Shown: positions 24,708 to 32,925 of the stretch, in pieces
Position numbering within the stretch: position 1 is the stretch's first letter
Layout: each line of letters opens with the position of its first letter
NCBI GenBank assembly: GCA_902787975.1
Contig: CADAIP010000019.1
Span: forward strand, 1-41,747
DNA length: 41,747 nt
Direction of reading: 5' to 3'
Origin: Oscillospiraceae bacterium
GTDB lineage: Bacteria; Bacillota; Clostridia; Saccharofermentanales; Saccharofermentanaceae
Position numbers and translations under genes: made by a program
Notes under the pieces: generated by a model
Told to the model about the DNA's origin: nothing
The model's input: only the letters and a program-made list of their open reading frames with translations
The model's database searches: none

Positions 24708-26465
24708 ATGAAGACTAAGAAAATCGTTTCATTGATCTTAGCATCAATGCTGGCGGTATCATCTTTTGCTGCATGCTCAACCAAGCCCACTGACACACAG
24801 TCAAGTGGTACAGGCGAGCCTGCTCAGACAGGTGATGGAAAAGAAATCGTTGACTTCACAATGTTTGCTGCTATGGCAGGCAAAGAGAAGAACGAAGGTA
24901 ACGACATCATGGAGCTCATTGCTGAGAAGACAGGTGTACGTGTTAAGGAAACATGGCTCACAGGTCAGGACGCAGGCGAAGCTATCGGCTCCATCATTGC
25001 TTCAGGTAAGTTGCCTGATCTCATTGATGGTGGTGACGGTTCCGTTACACTCTATCAGAACGGTTTGCTTGTAGCTTGGGATGATTATCTTGAAAAGTAT
25101 CCTAACCTCAAGGAAATGTACACAGACGAAGAGTGGGATAAGTTCCGTATGGACGATGGCCACATTTATTGGGCAAACGTTTTCGGTAACTCTTATGACC
25201 ACAACACAGCAACAGGCCACAACGGTGAGGCTTTCTGGATTCAGGTTCGTGTTCTTGAATGGGCTAACTATCCTAAGATCCAGACTCTTGACGAGTACTT
25301 CAAGCTCCTCGAGGACTATGCAGCTGCTAACCCGGAACTTCCGGATGGAACACCTGTAATTCCTTATACATGCCTCTGCGAAGACTGGAAGTATTACTGC
25401 CTTGAGAACGCTCCTATGTTCCTCGATGGTTATCCGAACGATGGTTGCTGCATCGTTAATATCGACGCTGGTATGGACAACCCGAAGGTTGTTGACTACA
25501 ACACAACAGACACAGCTAAGATGTATTTCAAGAAGTTGAACGAAGAGTACGCTAAGGGCGCTATCGATCCTGACTTCGCTACACAGACATACGACGAGTA
25601 TATTGCTAAGCTTTCTACAGGTCGTGTACTTGGTCTCTGCGATCAGTATTGGGATTTCGCTTACAACATCATGGGACCCTTCGCTTCACCCCTCGAAGCA
25701 ACTGATGGTACAACATTCCGTCTCGATGAACTCGGATGCGACTATGTACCTCTCGGACTTACAGCTAAGCCCGGCATGTCACAGCAGTGGCACTCTTACG
25801 ATGACGAGCTCAACCAGTCTTCCGGCTGCGCAGTTACAACATCCTGCAAAGATCCTGATCTCGCATTCGCATTCTTGAGCGCACTCCTCGATCAGGACAT
25901 CCACGATCTCCGTTTCTGGGGTATCGAAGGTGTTGACTACCTCGTTGACGATCAGGGTCTCTACTACAGAACAGAAGAGATGAGAGAGAACTGGAAGAGC
26001 GACAGCTACAAGGCTAAGCACACATGCGAATACTCATACTGCCCTCAGTGGATGGGTATGAGCAAGGACGGCATCAACAGAATGCAGCCTTCTGAGCAGC
26101 CTTCAGAGTTCTACGAAGGTCTCGCTGAACCTCTTAAGAAGTGCTTCGCAGCTTACGGCGCTCAGACATACTCCGAGTTCCTCGGTTCTGAGATCGTTGT
26201 AAACGCTCCTTGGTATCCTCTCTGGTCATGGTCTAACAACATTAGCTCTGACACTCCTGGCGGAATCGCTTGGAAGAGAATGGGCGAAGTTAAGCACCTC
26301 TGGCTCCCTACAGTCGTTATGTCTAGCGACTTCGAGTCTGATTGGGCTTCTTACCAGGCAGCTTACGCTGAATGTGATCCTCAGGCATTCCTCGATGAGG
26401 CTCAGGCTGAGGTCAACAAGAGACTTGAGACAGCTAAGTCCTATGGATGGACAGCACCTGTTTAA
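24708..26465 (+). CDS. Sugar ABC transporter, extracellular solute-binding lipoprotein
   Basis: A 585-residue LplA-type binding protein. The signal peptide MKTKKIVSLILASMLAVSS ends in the lipobox FAAC (lipid on Cys22), then a Thr/Ser/Gln-rich linker. The mature part has GNDIMELIAEKTGVRVKETW and GKLPDLIDGGDGSVTLYQNG, and later many Trp and Tyr residues (LEWANYPKIQTLDEYF, APWYPLWSWSNNI) as is common for oligosaccharide binders. Family members feed carbohydrate uptake ABC systems of the CUT1 type. First gene of the transport operon behind its own promoter; an intrinsic terminator follows, so it is probably made in excess over the permeases. Confidence 0.92.
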   Translation: MKTKKIVSLILASMLAVSSFAACSTKPTDTQSSGTGEPAQTGDGKEIVDFTMFAAMAGKEKNEGNDIMELIAEKTGVRVKETWLTGQDAGEAIGSIIASGKLPDLIDGGDGSVTLYQNGLLVAWDDYLEKYPNLKEMYTDEEWDKFRMDDGHIYWANVFGNSYDHNTATGHNGEAFWIQVRVLEWANYPKIQTLDEYFKLLEDYAAANPELPDGTPVIPYTCLCEDWKYYCLENAPMFLDGYPNDGCCIVNIDAGMDNPKVVDYNTTDTAKMYFKKLNEEYAKGAIDPDFATQTYDEYIAKLSTGRVLGLCDQYWDFAYNIMGPFASPLEATDGTTFRLDELGCDYVPLGLTAKPGMSQQWHSYDDELNQSSGCAVTTSCKDPDLAFAFLSALLDQDIHDLRFWGIEGVDYLVDDQGLYYRTEEMRENWKSDSYKAKHTCEYSYCPQWMGMSKDGINRMQPSEQPSEFYEGLAEPLKKCFAAYGAQTYSEFLGSEIVVNAPWYPLWSWSNNISSDTPGGIAWKRMGEVKHLWLPTVVMSSDFESDWASYQAAYAECDPQAFLDEAQAEVNKRLETAKSYGWTAPV

Positions 26466-26487
26466 TTCGGTCTTGAATAATTAATTG

Positions 26488-26531
26488 TGGTGGCAACCAT
26501 GGCATAAACACTGTGGTTGCCACCATTTTTT
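26488..26531 (+). terminator. Intrinsic terminator (partial) between binding-protein and permease genes
   Basis: TGGTGGCAACCA (26488-26499) pairs perfectly with TGGTTGCCACCA (26514-26525), 12 base pairs, followed by six T (26526-26531). It lies within the operon. As the permease genes have no obvious promoter of their own, I infer that part of the transcripts read through, lowering permease expression relative to the binding protein. Confidence 0.85.
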
Positions 26532-26549
26532 CACAGGAGTGGTTATAAA

Positions 26550-27518
26550 ATGGAAAATTCGATCGTTAAATCGAAAAGGGTTAAAGAGGTAGACATTAAC
26601 AAGCCGAAGTTAACTGCCAAAGAATTCAAAAGGCAGTGGATACTGGTGGCAATCAGTGCCGTTTATGTCATTTACGGAATTATTTTCTATTATCTGCCTC
26701 TTGCAGGTTGGATAATTGCTTTCCAGAACTTCGTATTTGCTAAGGGTATCGGCGGTTCCAAGTGGGTCGGTATCGACAAATTCAAGTTCTTGTTTAGTGA
26801 TAAAACGTTCCTGATGGTTATCAGAAATACATTTGTAATGGGTGTCCTCAATCTTTTCTTCAGTACAATCGTTGCAATTGCTTTCGCTATCCTCTTGAAC
26901 GAGGTCAGGAATAAGTATTTTAAGAAATCCATTCAGACGATTTCTTACATGCCTCACTTCCTTTCATGGATCATCGTTGTTGCTATCGTTCACGATGCTT
27001 TGACTTCAACAGGTATCATCAACGACATTCTTTTGAGATTAGGCATCTTAAAGGCACCTTACGCGTTCCTCGGCGATCCTAAGCTTTTCTGGGGTATCGT
27101 TACACTGTCACACCTTTGGAAAGAGACAGGTTGGAATGCGATCATCTATCTCGCAGCTATTACATCAATCGATCCATGCCTCTATGAGTCAGCATCAATC
27201 GATGGTGCCGGACGTTTCCAGAAGATGCGTTATGTAACTCTTCCAGGTCTCCGTCCTACTATCATGATCCTTCTCTTGATGAACATGGGTAACGTTCTTA
27301 ATGCAGGATTCGAGCTCCAGTACTTGCTCGGTAACGGTCTTGTACAGAATGTTTCAAGAACGATCGACATCTACATCCTCGACTGGGCATTGGATGCACG
27401 TAATATGGACTACTCACTCGGTACCGCTGCAGGTATCTTCAAGACAGTAGTTTCAATGACATTTATCGTAGTTTCTAACTACATCGCCAAGAAAAAAGGC
27501 GATGAGCGTCTATTCTAA
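26550..27518 (+). CDS. Sugar ABC transporter permease (LplB type)
   Basis: A 322-residue membrane protein with six hydrophobic segments. The EAA loop that contacts the ATPase reads YESASIDGAGRFQKMRYVTLPGL (first residues YESASIDGAG) and identifies a CUT1-family permease. The frame is open from ATG 26517, but that ATG lies within the terminator hairpin. ATG 26550 follows CAGGAGTGG (26534-26542) and gives the usual N-terminus with a short basic cytosolic part, so I use it. It pairs with the permease 18 bases downstream. No ATP-binding subunit is encoded here; a shared MsmX-type ATPase elsewhere is likely. Confidence 0.92.
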   Translation: MENSIVKSKRVKEVDINKPKLTAKEFKRQWILVAISAVYVIYGIIFYYLPLAGWIIAFQNFVFAKGIGGSKWVGIDKFKFLFSDKTFLMVIRNTFVMGVLNLFFSTIVAIAFAILLNEVRNKYFKKSIQTISYMPHFLSWIIVVAIVHDALTSTGIINDILLRLGILKAPYAFLGDPKLFWGIVTLSHLWKETGWNAIIYLAAITSIDPCLYESASIDGAGRFQKMRYVTLPGLRPTIMILLLMNMGNVLNAGFELQYLLGNGLVQNVSRTIDIYILDWALDARNMDYSLGTAAGIFKTVVSMTFIVVSNYIAKKKGDERLF

Positions 27519-27536
27519 GGAAAGGGGGAAAGTATC

Positions 27537-28469
27537 ATGGCAGATGTTGTTTCTTTTGATAAAATCAAGCACAAGAAGAAAATGGCAACAGAAGACATTG
27601 TCTTCACTGTACTCAACACCACTTTCCTTGTATTGTTTGCGGTAGTTACACTTTATCCGGTTCTTAACACATTGGCATATTCCTTCAATGAAGGTAACGA
27701 CGCGGTAAGAGGTGGTATTTACCTCCTCCCCCGTAAGTGGTCACTCAGAAGTTATCATGAGATCCTCTTCGAGAGACCAGGTATCCGTGTTGGTGCTAAG
27801 GTTACGGTTGCAAGAACTATTCTTGGTACTCTTACGTCTTTGGCAGCAAACGCGTTGCTCTCATTCATCCTCAGCCGTAAGAAGTTCCTCTTCAAGTCCG
27901 GTTTGTCACTCTTCTGGATCATCACAATGTATGCTTCAGGCGGTATGATCCCGGTACTCGTACTCTTCAGATACCTCCACCTCACATCCAGCTTCTGGGT
28001 TTACATCATCCCCGGTATGGTTAGTGCATTCAACGTAATGGTCATGAGAACATACATGGCAGGTATCCCGGATTCACTCGAAGAAGCTGCTCAGCTCGAA
28101 GGTGCCGGTTATATGAGAGTATTTATAAGTATCATCTCTCCTTTGTGTAAACCGGTTTACGCTACAATCGCTCTGTTCGTTGCTGTATATCACTGGAACT
28201 CATGGTTCGATGCTATGCTCTACAACAGATTCGATCCCCAGTACACAACACTGCAGTACGAGCTCATGAAGCTCCTGGATTCCGTATCCGCTACGACAGG
28301 TACGTCATCCGGCGCTCAGATGACTCAGTCTGCTGCAGCTAACACTATTACACCTATCACGGTAAGAGCTGCCGCTACGATCGCGACAATGGCACCTATC
28401 ATCGCCCTCTATCCGTTCCTTCAGAGATACTTCGTTACTGGTCTTACGATCGGTGGTGTTAAGGAATAA
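27537..28469 (+). CDS. Sugar ABC transporter permease (LplC/YtcP type)
   Basis: A 310-residue permease with six hydrophobic segments. The N-terminal cytosolic part is followed by FTVLNTTFLVLFAVVTLYPV and the typical LNTLAYSFNEGNDA; the EAA loop is PDSLEEAAQLEGAGYMRVF with SPLCKPVYATIALF after it. This is the second CUT1 permease of the LplABC/YtcP group, forming the channel with the preceding permease. Ribosome site AAAGGGGG at 27521-27528. The rho-independent hairpin at 28501 closes the operon. Confidence 0.93.
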   Translation: MADVVSFDKIKHKKKMATEDIVFTVLNTTFLVLFAVVTLYPVLNTLAYSFNEGNDAVRGGIYLLPRKWSLRSYHEILFERPGIRVGAKVTVARTILGTLTSLAANALLSFILSRKKFLFKSGLSLFWIITMYASGGMIPVLVLFRYLHLTSSFWVYIIPGMVSAFNVMVMRTYMAGIPDSLEEAAQLEGAGYMRVFISIISPLCKPVYATIALFVAVYHWNSWFDAMLYNRFDPQYTTLQYELMKLLDSVSATTGTSSGAQMTQSAAANTITPITVRAAATIATMAPIIALYPFLQRYFVTGLTIGGVKE

Positions 28470-28500
28470 GGTTTATCGTTCAAACGTAAGATTCAAGCTT

Positions 28501-28530
28501 GGGCTGTCTCAGATGGGGCAGCCCTTCTTA
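28501..28530 (+). terminator. Terminator after the permease genes
   Basis: GGGCTG (28501-28506) pairs with CAGCCC (28519-28524), extended inward by weaker pairs, and is followed by TTCTTATCTT. The T run is interrupted, so some read-through into the YesL-like gene is possible. A TAAAAT at 28561-28566 may be a -10 element for that gene, without a good -35. Confidence 0.7.
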
Positions 28531-28625
28531 TCTTAGAAAACAAAGAATTTGTTTTTGTTGTAAAATATAGCGGCCGACAGGGAATATACGGCGGAAAATT
28601 GATTGATCAGGTAGTGAATAATTAA

Positions 28626-30131
28626 ATGAATATATTAAAACCAGACAGTCCGGTAATGGATTTCATAAGCACGGTAGCAGATCTCATCATTCTCAATCTG
28701 CTTTTCGTAATCTGCAGTATTCCGATCGTTACTTTCGGTGCTGCTTACTCGGCAAAGTATTATGTTGCGATGAAAAAGATAAGAGGCGAGGAGACAGGTA
28801 CGGTAGTTCCTTTCTTCAAAGCTTTCAAGCGCAACTTCAAGCAGTCAACTATTGCATGGGCAGTAATGCTCGTTGCGTACGCTCTTATTGGTCTGGACTG
28901 GCAGTGGATCCTTTATACCGGTTGGGGTGAGACTCCGACGATCTATAAGGTTGGTGTCATTGTTTTTACCGTTATCGCTATCCTTATGACGATTGCGATC
29001 TTCCCGACTATCGCCAGATATGAGATGAAGATCCCGGAATACTTCAAGGCCGCATTTATCCTGGTAATAATCAAGTTCATCCCGCTCATCCTTATACTCG
29101 CATTCTTCCTGGGTTCTGTCGTTGCATGCCTCTGGTACGCACAGTGGTTCCCGCTTATATATGTTTTCTGCTCGACATCACTTACTTACTTCATCTGTCT
29201 TGTAATGATCAAGCAGTTTGACAAGCTCGAAAAGAACCAGGCTGAGAAACTTAAGGCACTCCAGGATTCCGTTCAATACGATCCTGAGACCGATGCTGCA
29301 GGCAATATCTCACTAGCAGCAGGTAAGAAGGATATCAAGGAACTCGAAAAAGGCCTTGATACACCTGACGCTGAAGAAGACAAGTCCGGAAATAAGGTTA
29401 CGAGATTCTTCAGAACGGAAAAGAAGAAGCTCGCAAGTCTTTCTTTTAAGCAGAAGGCAGTATATCTCGCACAGTATTATCTTCCCGGAACAGTTCTGGT
29501 AATCCTTCTCATCGGAGCGATCGTCTGGTATTCAATGGATATATACAGAGACAAGATGCGCGTCCTGGGCGGCGGCCTGGTCAACTGCCACGTTACTGAC
29601 GAAGGCCGTGACTATGCGACAAAGGGTTTCCTTGAATGGGGCGGATATAAAAAGAACAGGACTGCAGCAGTTCTTGATGCTGAAGACCTCAATTTTACAA
29701 GTGATTCCGAATATGATGCAAAATATCTTGAAGTCGCATTCAGAGCTTCGATCCTTACGGGAACCTACGATTATCTTATTCTGCGTGAAGATGCCGTTTA
29801 TAATTATTCGACACCTGACTATTTCCAGGACATGAATGATCTTGTAAATATGGAAAACTTCTCGGAAGATGATTTCTACTACTATGTGGCAACGGATGAG
29901 GAGAAGGCCAGAGCCTCACAGGGTATTTCTTTCAGGGATATCTTCAACGGCGGTGAAGAGGAAGAAGATGATGCTCCGGTTCCGCTCGGACTGAAGCTGA
30001 CAGATGAGATCGAGAGAAAGCTCGGCCTTGACGAAGAGTACACATACTATATTGCTTTCGCATATTCGACATCTTCAAACGGCAATGATGATTGCGTAAA
30101 GTTTATCGAGTATCTGTTCGGAAAGTGCTGA
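28626..30131 (+). CDS. YesL-like (DUF624) membrane protein with binding-protein-like external domain
   Basis: A 501-residue protein. The first 200 residues are a DUF624/YesL domain: LKPDSPVMDFISTVADLIIL, SIPIVTFGAAYSAKYYVAMK and five or so membrane segments. A charged cytosolic stretch (about 205-285) leads to another membrane segment (LPGTVLVILLIGAIVWYS, about 290-308) and an external C-terminal domain of about 190 residues. That domain (ASILTGTYDYLILREDAVY, TPDYFQDMNDLV, and a late Tyr-rich part ending EYLFGKC) resembles part of a periplasmic binding protein. YesL proteins accompany YesMN and LplABC; their function is unknown. Normal YesL is about 210 residues, so this one is a fusion. The start has a weak ribosome site. 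Confidence 0.78.
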   Translation: MNILKPDSPVMDFISTVADLIILNLLFVICSIPIVTFGAAYSAKYYVAMKKIRGEETGTVVPFFKAFKRNFKQSTIAWAVMLVAYALIGLDWQWILYTGWGETPTIYKVGVIVFTVIAILMTIAIFPTIARYEMKIPEYFKAAFILVIIKFIPLILILAFFLGSVVACLWYAQWFPLIYVFCSTSLTYFICLVMIKQFDKLEKNQAEKLKALQDSVQYDPETDAAGNISLAAGKKDIKELEKGLDTPDAEEDKSGNKVTRFFRTEKKKLASLSFKQKAVYLAQYYLPGTVLVILLIGAIVWYSMDIYRDKMRVLGGGLVNCHVTDEGRDYATKGFLEWGGYKKNRTAAVLDAEDLNFTSDSEYDAKYLEVAFRASILTGTYDYLILREDAVYNYSTPDYFQDMNDLVNMENFSEDDFYYYVATDEEKARASQGISFRDIFNGGEEEEDDAPVPLGLKLTDEIERKLGLDEEYTYYIAFAYSTSSNGNDDCVKFIEYLFGKC

Positions 30132-30136
30132 TCGGC

Positions 30137-30165
30137 TTGACAATATAACCCCGCCCTAATATAAT
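30137..30165 (+). promoter_or_regulatory. Perfect consensus promoter of the rpmH-rnpA operon
   Basis: TTGACA (30137-30142), 17-base spacer, TATAAT (30160-30165): a full sigma-70/SigA consensus. It starts six bases after the stop of the YesL-like gene. The leader before rpmH is about 85 bases and ends in the ribosome site CGGAGGA (30243-30249). Confidence 0.92.
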
Positions 30166-30257
30166 TTTACGGTTAAATTAAGATTGTCGTATTATGCGCT
30201 GCCGCCAGAAACGCGGGTGTGCAATTTAAAGAAACAACGATCCGGAGGATTTATATT

Positions 30258-30395
30258 ATGGCAAAAATGACATTCCAGCCCAAGAAGAGACAGAGGGCAA
30301 AGGTTCACGGCTTCAGAGCAAGAATGGAGACAGCTAACGGCCGTAAGGTTCTTGCAGCTAGAAGAGCCAAGGGCAGAAAGAGACTTGCGGTCTGA
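30258..30395 (+). CDS. rpmH: 50S ribosomal protein L34
   Basis: A 45-residue, strongly basic protein: [19 protein letters not shown], then [20 protein letters not shown] and RKRLAV. This is the full L34 signature; L34 sits inside 23S rRNA. CGGAGGA at 30243-30249 gives the start. It is the first gene of the conserved rpmH-rnpA-yidD-yidC-jag cluster and lies behind a perfect promoter. The stop codon is in a hairpin (30387-30407). Confidence 0.97.
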   Translation: MAKMTFQPKKRQRAKVHGFRARMETANGRKVLAARRAKGRKRLAV

Positions 30396-30407
30396 TCTTA
30401 AGACCGC
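30387..30407 (+). promoter_or_regulatory. Hairpin across the rpmH stop codon, before rnpA
   Basis: GCGGTCT (30387-30393) pairs with AGACCGC (30401-30407) around GATCTTA. It contains the end of rpmH and has no T run. It may slow ribosomes or protect the rpmH message, lowering rnpA expression compared with rpmH, as one expects for a ribosomal protein next to an RNase subunit. Confidence 0.55.
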
Positions 30408-30422
30408 AATCGCAATCTCGCT

Positions 30423-30800
30423 TTGAAATCGGTAGCGCTCAGATTCAACTTTGAATTTAACAGGGTTTACCGGTATGGGAAATTCGCAACCGGCAGATAC
30501 CTGTCGGTTCACGTGCTTAAAAGAAGAGAAGGAACCACTCAAAGCGGCTATAAAGTAGATCCTGCATTAAGACGGACCGGCTTTTGCGCAAACAAGAAAG
30601 AGCTTGGCGCAGTCGGAAGGAACCGTGCAAGGAGACTGATGAGAGAGTCTTACAGGCAACTGGAGGACAGACTTCCCACAGGTTACGATTATGTATTTAC
30701 TTTAAAGGCCAAGGGCGGAATCCCGGATTTCCACGAATTAAGCACAGATATGGGGAAATGCCTGTCCAGGCTTGATCTAATTGACGGAGTAACCGTATGA
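30423..30800 (+). CDS. rnpA: Ribonuclease P protein component
   Basis: RnpA helps the RNase P RNA to process tRNA 5' ends. The 125-residue product has [20 protein letters not shown] at the N-terminus and the diagnostic RNR box [19 protein letters not shown], followed by [12 protein letters not shown]. The start must be TTG 30423: the frame is closed at 30399-30401 and no ATG or GTG lies near. There is no Shine-Dalgarno site, so translation is probably weak or coupled to rpmH. It overlaps yidD by four bases. Confidence 0.93.
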   Translation: MKSVALRFNFEFNRVYRYGKFATGRYLSVHVLKRREGTTQSGYKVDPALRRTGFCANKKELGAVGRNRARRLMRESYRQLEDRLPTGYDYVFTLKAKGGIPDFHELSTDMGKCLSRLDLIDGVTV

Positions 30801-31009
30801 TTGCCAAAGCCTTAATAGGAATGGTTCGCTGGTATCAAAAGCATATTTCTCCTGCTATAGGACCCCACTGTAAGTATCAGCCGACTTGTTCGCAGTACAT
30901 GATTGATGCGGTAACAAAGTACGGTGCCATTAAAGGCGGACTTATGGGCATTTGGCGAATATTGCGGTGCAATCCTTTTTCAAAGGGCGGATACGATCCC
31001 GTCAGGTAA
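30797..31009 (+). CDS. yidD: Membrane protein insertion efficiency factor YidD
   Basis: A 70-residue protein with the family pattern: [36 protein letters not shown], then [19 protein letters not shown]. The Cys residues and the CNPF motif are diagnostic. It is an amphipathic, membrane-associated helper of YidC. The ATG overlaps the rnpA stop (ATGA type), the usual arrangement, and yidC follows after 31 bases. Confidence 0.95.
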   Translation: MIAKALIGMVRWYQKHISPAIGPHCKYQPTCSQYMIDAVTKYGAIKGGLMGIWRILRCNPFSKGGYDPVR

Positions 31010-31040
31010 GCAAAACATTCATTAGAACCGGAGACCAATA

Positions 31041-32147
31041 ATGGGAGACTTTATAGTTCAGTTATCTATTCTCGACCCGCTTTACACATTGTTTGGCTGG
31101 CTTACGAGAGTTTTGTATGATTTCTTCGGCAATTACGGTTTGGCTATTATCTTCCTTACCGTAATTATCAGAGGAGCACTCATCCCGCTGAATATCAGAT
31201 CACAGAAGTCCATGCTCAAGATGCAGGCATTAAGCGGCAAGCAGGCAGAACTTCAGCGTCAGTATGGGGATGACAAGGAAGGCTATCAGGAAGCTTTCAT
31301 GAAGCTTCAGAAGGAGAATGGCGCAGGCGGACTTTCAGGATGCCTTCTTCCTTTCCTTCAGTTGTTCTTCATCTGGCCTATCTACCGTATCGTCAGCGGA
31401 CCTTTGATCTACCTTTCACAGGTAAGCAAAGATAATGTCCAGTCCATGATCGATCTCGGAAACAGATTCGGCGGAACAGGCTTATTTGACGGCAGGATCA
31501 GTGTTGATATCCACATCGGACTTATCAAGGCGTTGAATGAGAATGCACAGTTCCTTAAGGAATGTATCGACCAGGGACTTATCAGACTCGATCAGATGGT
31601 CGACCTCCACTTCCTCGGAATGGATCTTACAGTTACACCCGCATGGAATCCTTTTGAGATCGCAAAAGATCCCAAGACATATCTTCCCATGCTCCTTATC
31701 CCGATCATCGTTGTTCTTGTTAACATCGCAACCATGCAGTTGACTAAGATCATGAAGCCCGGCTGGAAGGAAGAGGAAGAGGCTAAGAAGCGCGCCAAGA
31801 AGAATCCTGCAAGAGCAGGTCAGGCCGGTGACGGCAAAGGCGCTGAGGATATGGCTCAGAACTCAATGAAGATGATGAACTGGATGATGCCTGTCCTTAT
31901 GCTCGTAACAACATTTACAATGCCTGCAGCAATGGGTCTTTACTGGATCATCTCAGGTCTTATGAGCATCATTACAAGCGTTATCGTATATTTCATGTTC
32001 ACCAAGCCTTACGAAGCCAAGAAGGCTGAGATCGAGGCTAAGAAGGACGCCGTTTTCAAGAAGGGCGGAAAGGCTGCTCTCGCCGGTGTTGACGCTGACG
32101 TTAAGGCTGAAGGTTCCAAGAAGAACGGCAAGAAAAAGAAGAATTAA
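31041..32147 (+). CDS. yidC: Membrane protein insertase YidC
   Basis: A 368-residue insertase of the YidC/Oxa1/Alb3 type. The first core segment holds the conserved Arg (FLTVIIRGALIPLNIR), followed by the cytosolic helical hairpin SQKSMLKMQALSGKQAELQ; later come GCLLPFLQLFFIWPIYRIV and the C-terminal pair MMNWMMPVLMLVTTF and PAAMGLYWIISGLMSI. The tail is very Lys-rich, as in Gram-positive YidC that binds ribosomes. A rather long loop (about 130-215) is inserted after the second core segment. There is no lipobox. CCGGAG at 31028-31033 is the ribosome site. Confidence 0.96.
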   Translation: MGDFIVQLSILDPLYTLFGWLTRVLYDFFGNYGLAIIFLTVIIRGALIPLNIRSQKSMLKMQALSGKQAELQRQYGDDKEGYQEAFMKLQKENGAGGLSGCLLPFLQLFFIWPIYRIVSGPLIYLSQVSKDNVQSMIDLGNRFGGTGLFDGRISVDIHIGLIKALNENAQFLKECIDQGLIRLDQMVDLHFLGMDLTVTPAWNPFEIAKDPKTYLPMLLIPIIVVLVNIATMQLTKIMKPGWKEEEEAKKRAKKNPARAGQAGDGKGAEDMAQNSMKMMNWMMPVLMLVTTFTMPAAMGLYWIISGLMSIITSVIVYFMFTKPYEAKKAEIEAKKDAVFKKGGKAALAGVDADVKAEGSKKNGKKKKN

Positions 32148-32174
32148 TTTTGGCTCGAAGGAGGCCATGTACAT

Positions 32175-32894
32175 ATGGAGAAGACAGTAATCAAGACAGG
32201 CAAGACGGTTGATGAAGCAATTGAGGCAGCTCTTTCCGAGCTCGGTTGTACAAAAGAACAGGCTACTATCGAGGTAGTTGAAGAAGGAACAGAAGGCGGT
32301 TTTCTCGGTTTAGGCAGAAAGGACGCTGAAGTTAAGGTTACATTTAATTCTGAAGAATCAGGCGAGGCTGCTCCTGCTGCAGAGTCTGATGACGATACAT
32401 ATTTTGGTGATGACGAGAGCTTTGAAGGTGATGCAGTCAGCGAAGCTGAAGATGCAGCTGCAAACTTCGTAGCAGAAGTTCTTTCAGGCATCGGTATTCA
32501 CGGCAACATGGATTCTTACAGAGAAGACGATACTATCTTTATTTCTGTTACCGGTTCTGACTGCGGTGCAGCTATCGGACGTCACGGTGAGACACTCGAA
32601 GCTATCTCTTACATGACAAACCTCATCGCTAACAAGCACAGCGAGCAGAGAGTTCATGTTTACCTCGACGTCGGCGGATACAGAAAGCACAGAGAGCAGG
32701 TTATCAAGGGCCTCGCTGATAAGGCAGTATCCAGAGTAAGACGTTCCGGACGCAAGGTTACAATGGAGGCTATGAGCCCTGCTGAGAGAAGGATCGTTCA
32801 CTCTTATCTCCAGGATGTAAACGGTGTAACAACTCACAGTGAGGGTGTTGAGCCTAACAGATGCGTTGTCGTAACACCTGAAGAGAAGAAGTAA
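32175..32894 (+). CDS. jag: RNA-binding protein Jag/KhpB
   Basis: A 239-residue protein with three parts: Jag_N (KTGKTVDEAIEAALSELGC to GGFLGLGRKDAEVKV, residues 1-55), an acidic linker, a KH domain (about 90-165; loop AAIGRHGETLEAISYM) and a C-terminal R3H domain (MSPAERRIVHSYLQDVNGV). Jag/KhpB works with KhpA in RNA binding, cell shape and division in Gram-positive bacteria. AAGGAGG (32159-32165) precedes the ATG. The place after yidC is conserved. Confidence 0.95.
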   Translation: MEKTVIKTGKTVDEAIEAALSELGCTKEQATIEVVEEGTEGGFLGLGRKDAEVKVTFNSEESGEAAPAAESDDDTYFGDDESFEGDAVSEAEDAAANFVAEVLSGIGIHGNMDSYREDDTIFISVTGSDCGAAIGRHGETLEAISYMTNLIANKHSEQRVHVYLDVGGYRKHREQVIKGLADKAVSRVRRSGRKVTMEAMSPAERRIVHSYLQDVNGVTTHSEGVEPNRCVVVTPEEKK

Positions 32895-32925
32895 TCCGCT
32901 TCAATAATCATAATCAGATCTATCG

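Noticed and set aside
26517..26549. Earlier start ATG 26517 of the first permease
   Set aside because: It lies within the terminator hairpin and has no ribosome site; ATG 26550 follows CAGGAGTGG.
30132..30257. Replication origin upstream of rpmH
   Set aside because: The gene order suggests it, but the gap is only 126 bases, holds a perfect promoter and shows no cluster of DnaA boxes (TTATCCACA-like) nor dnaA.
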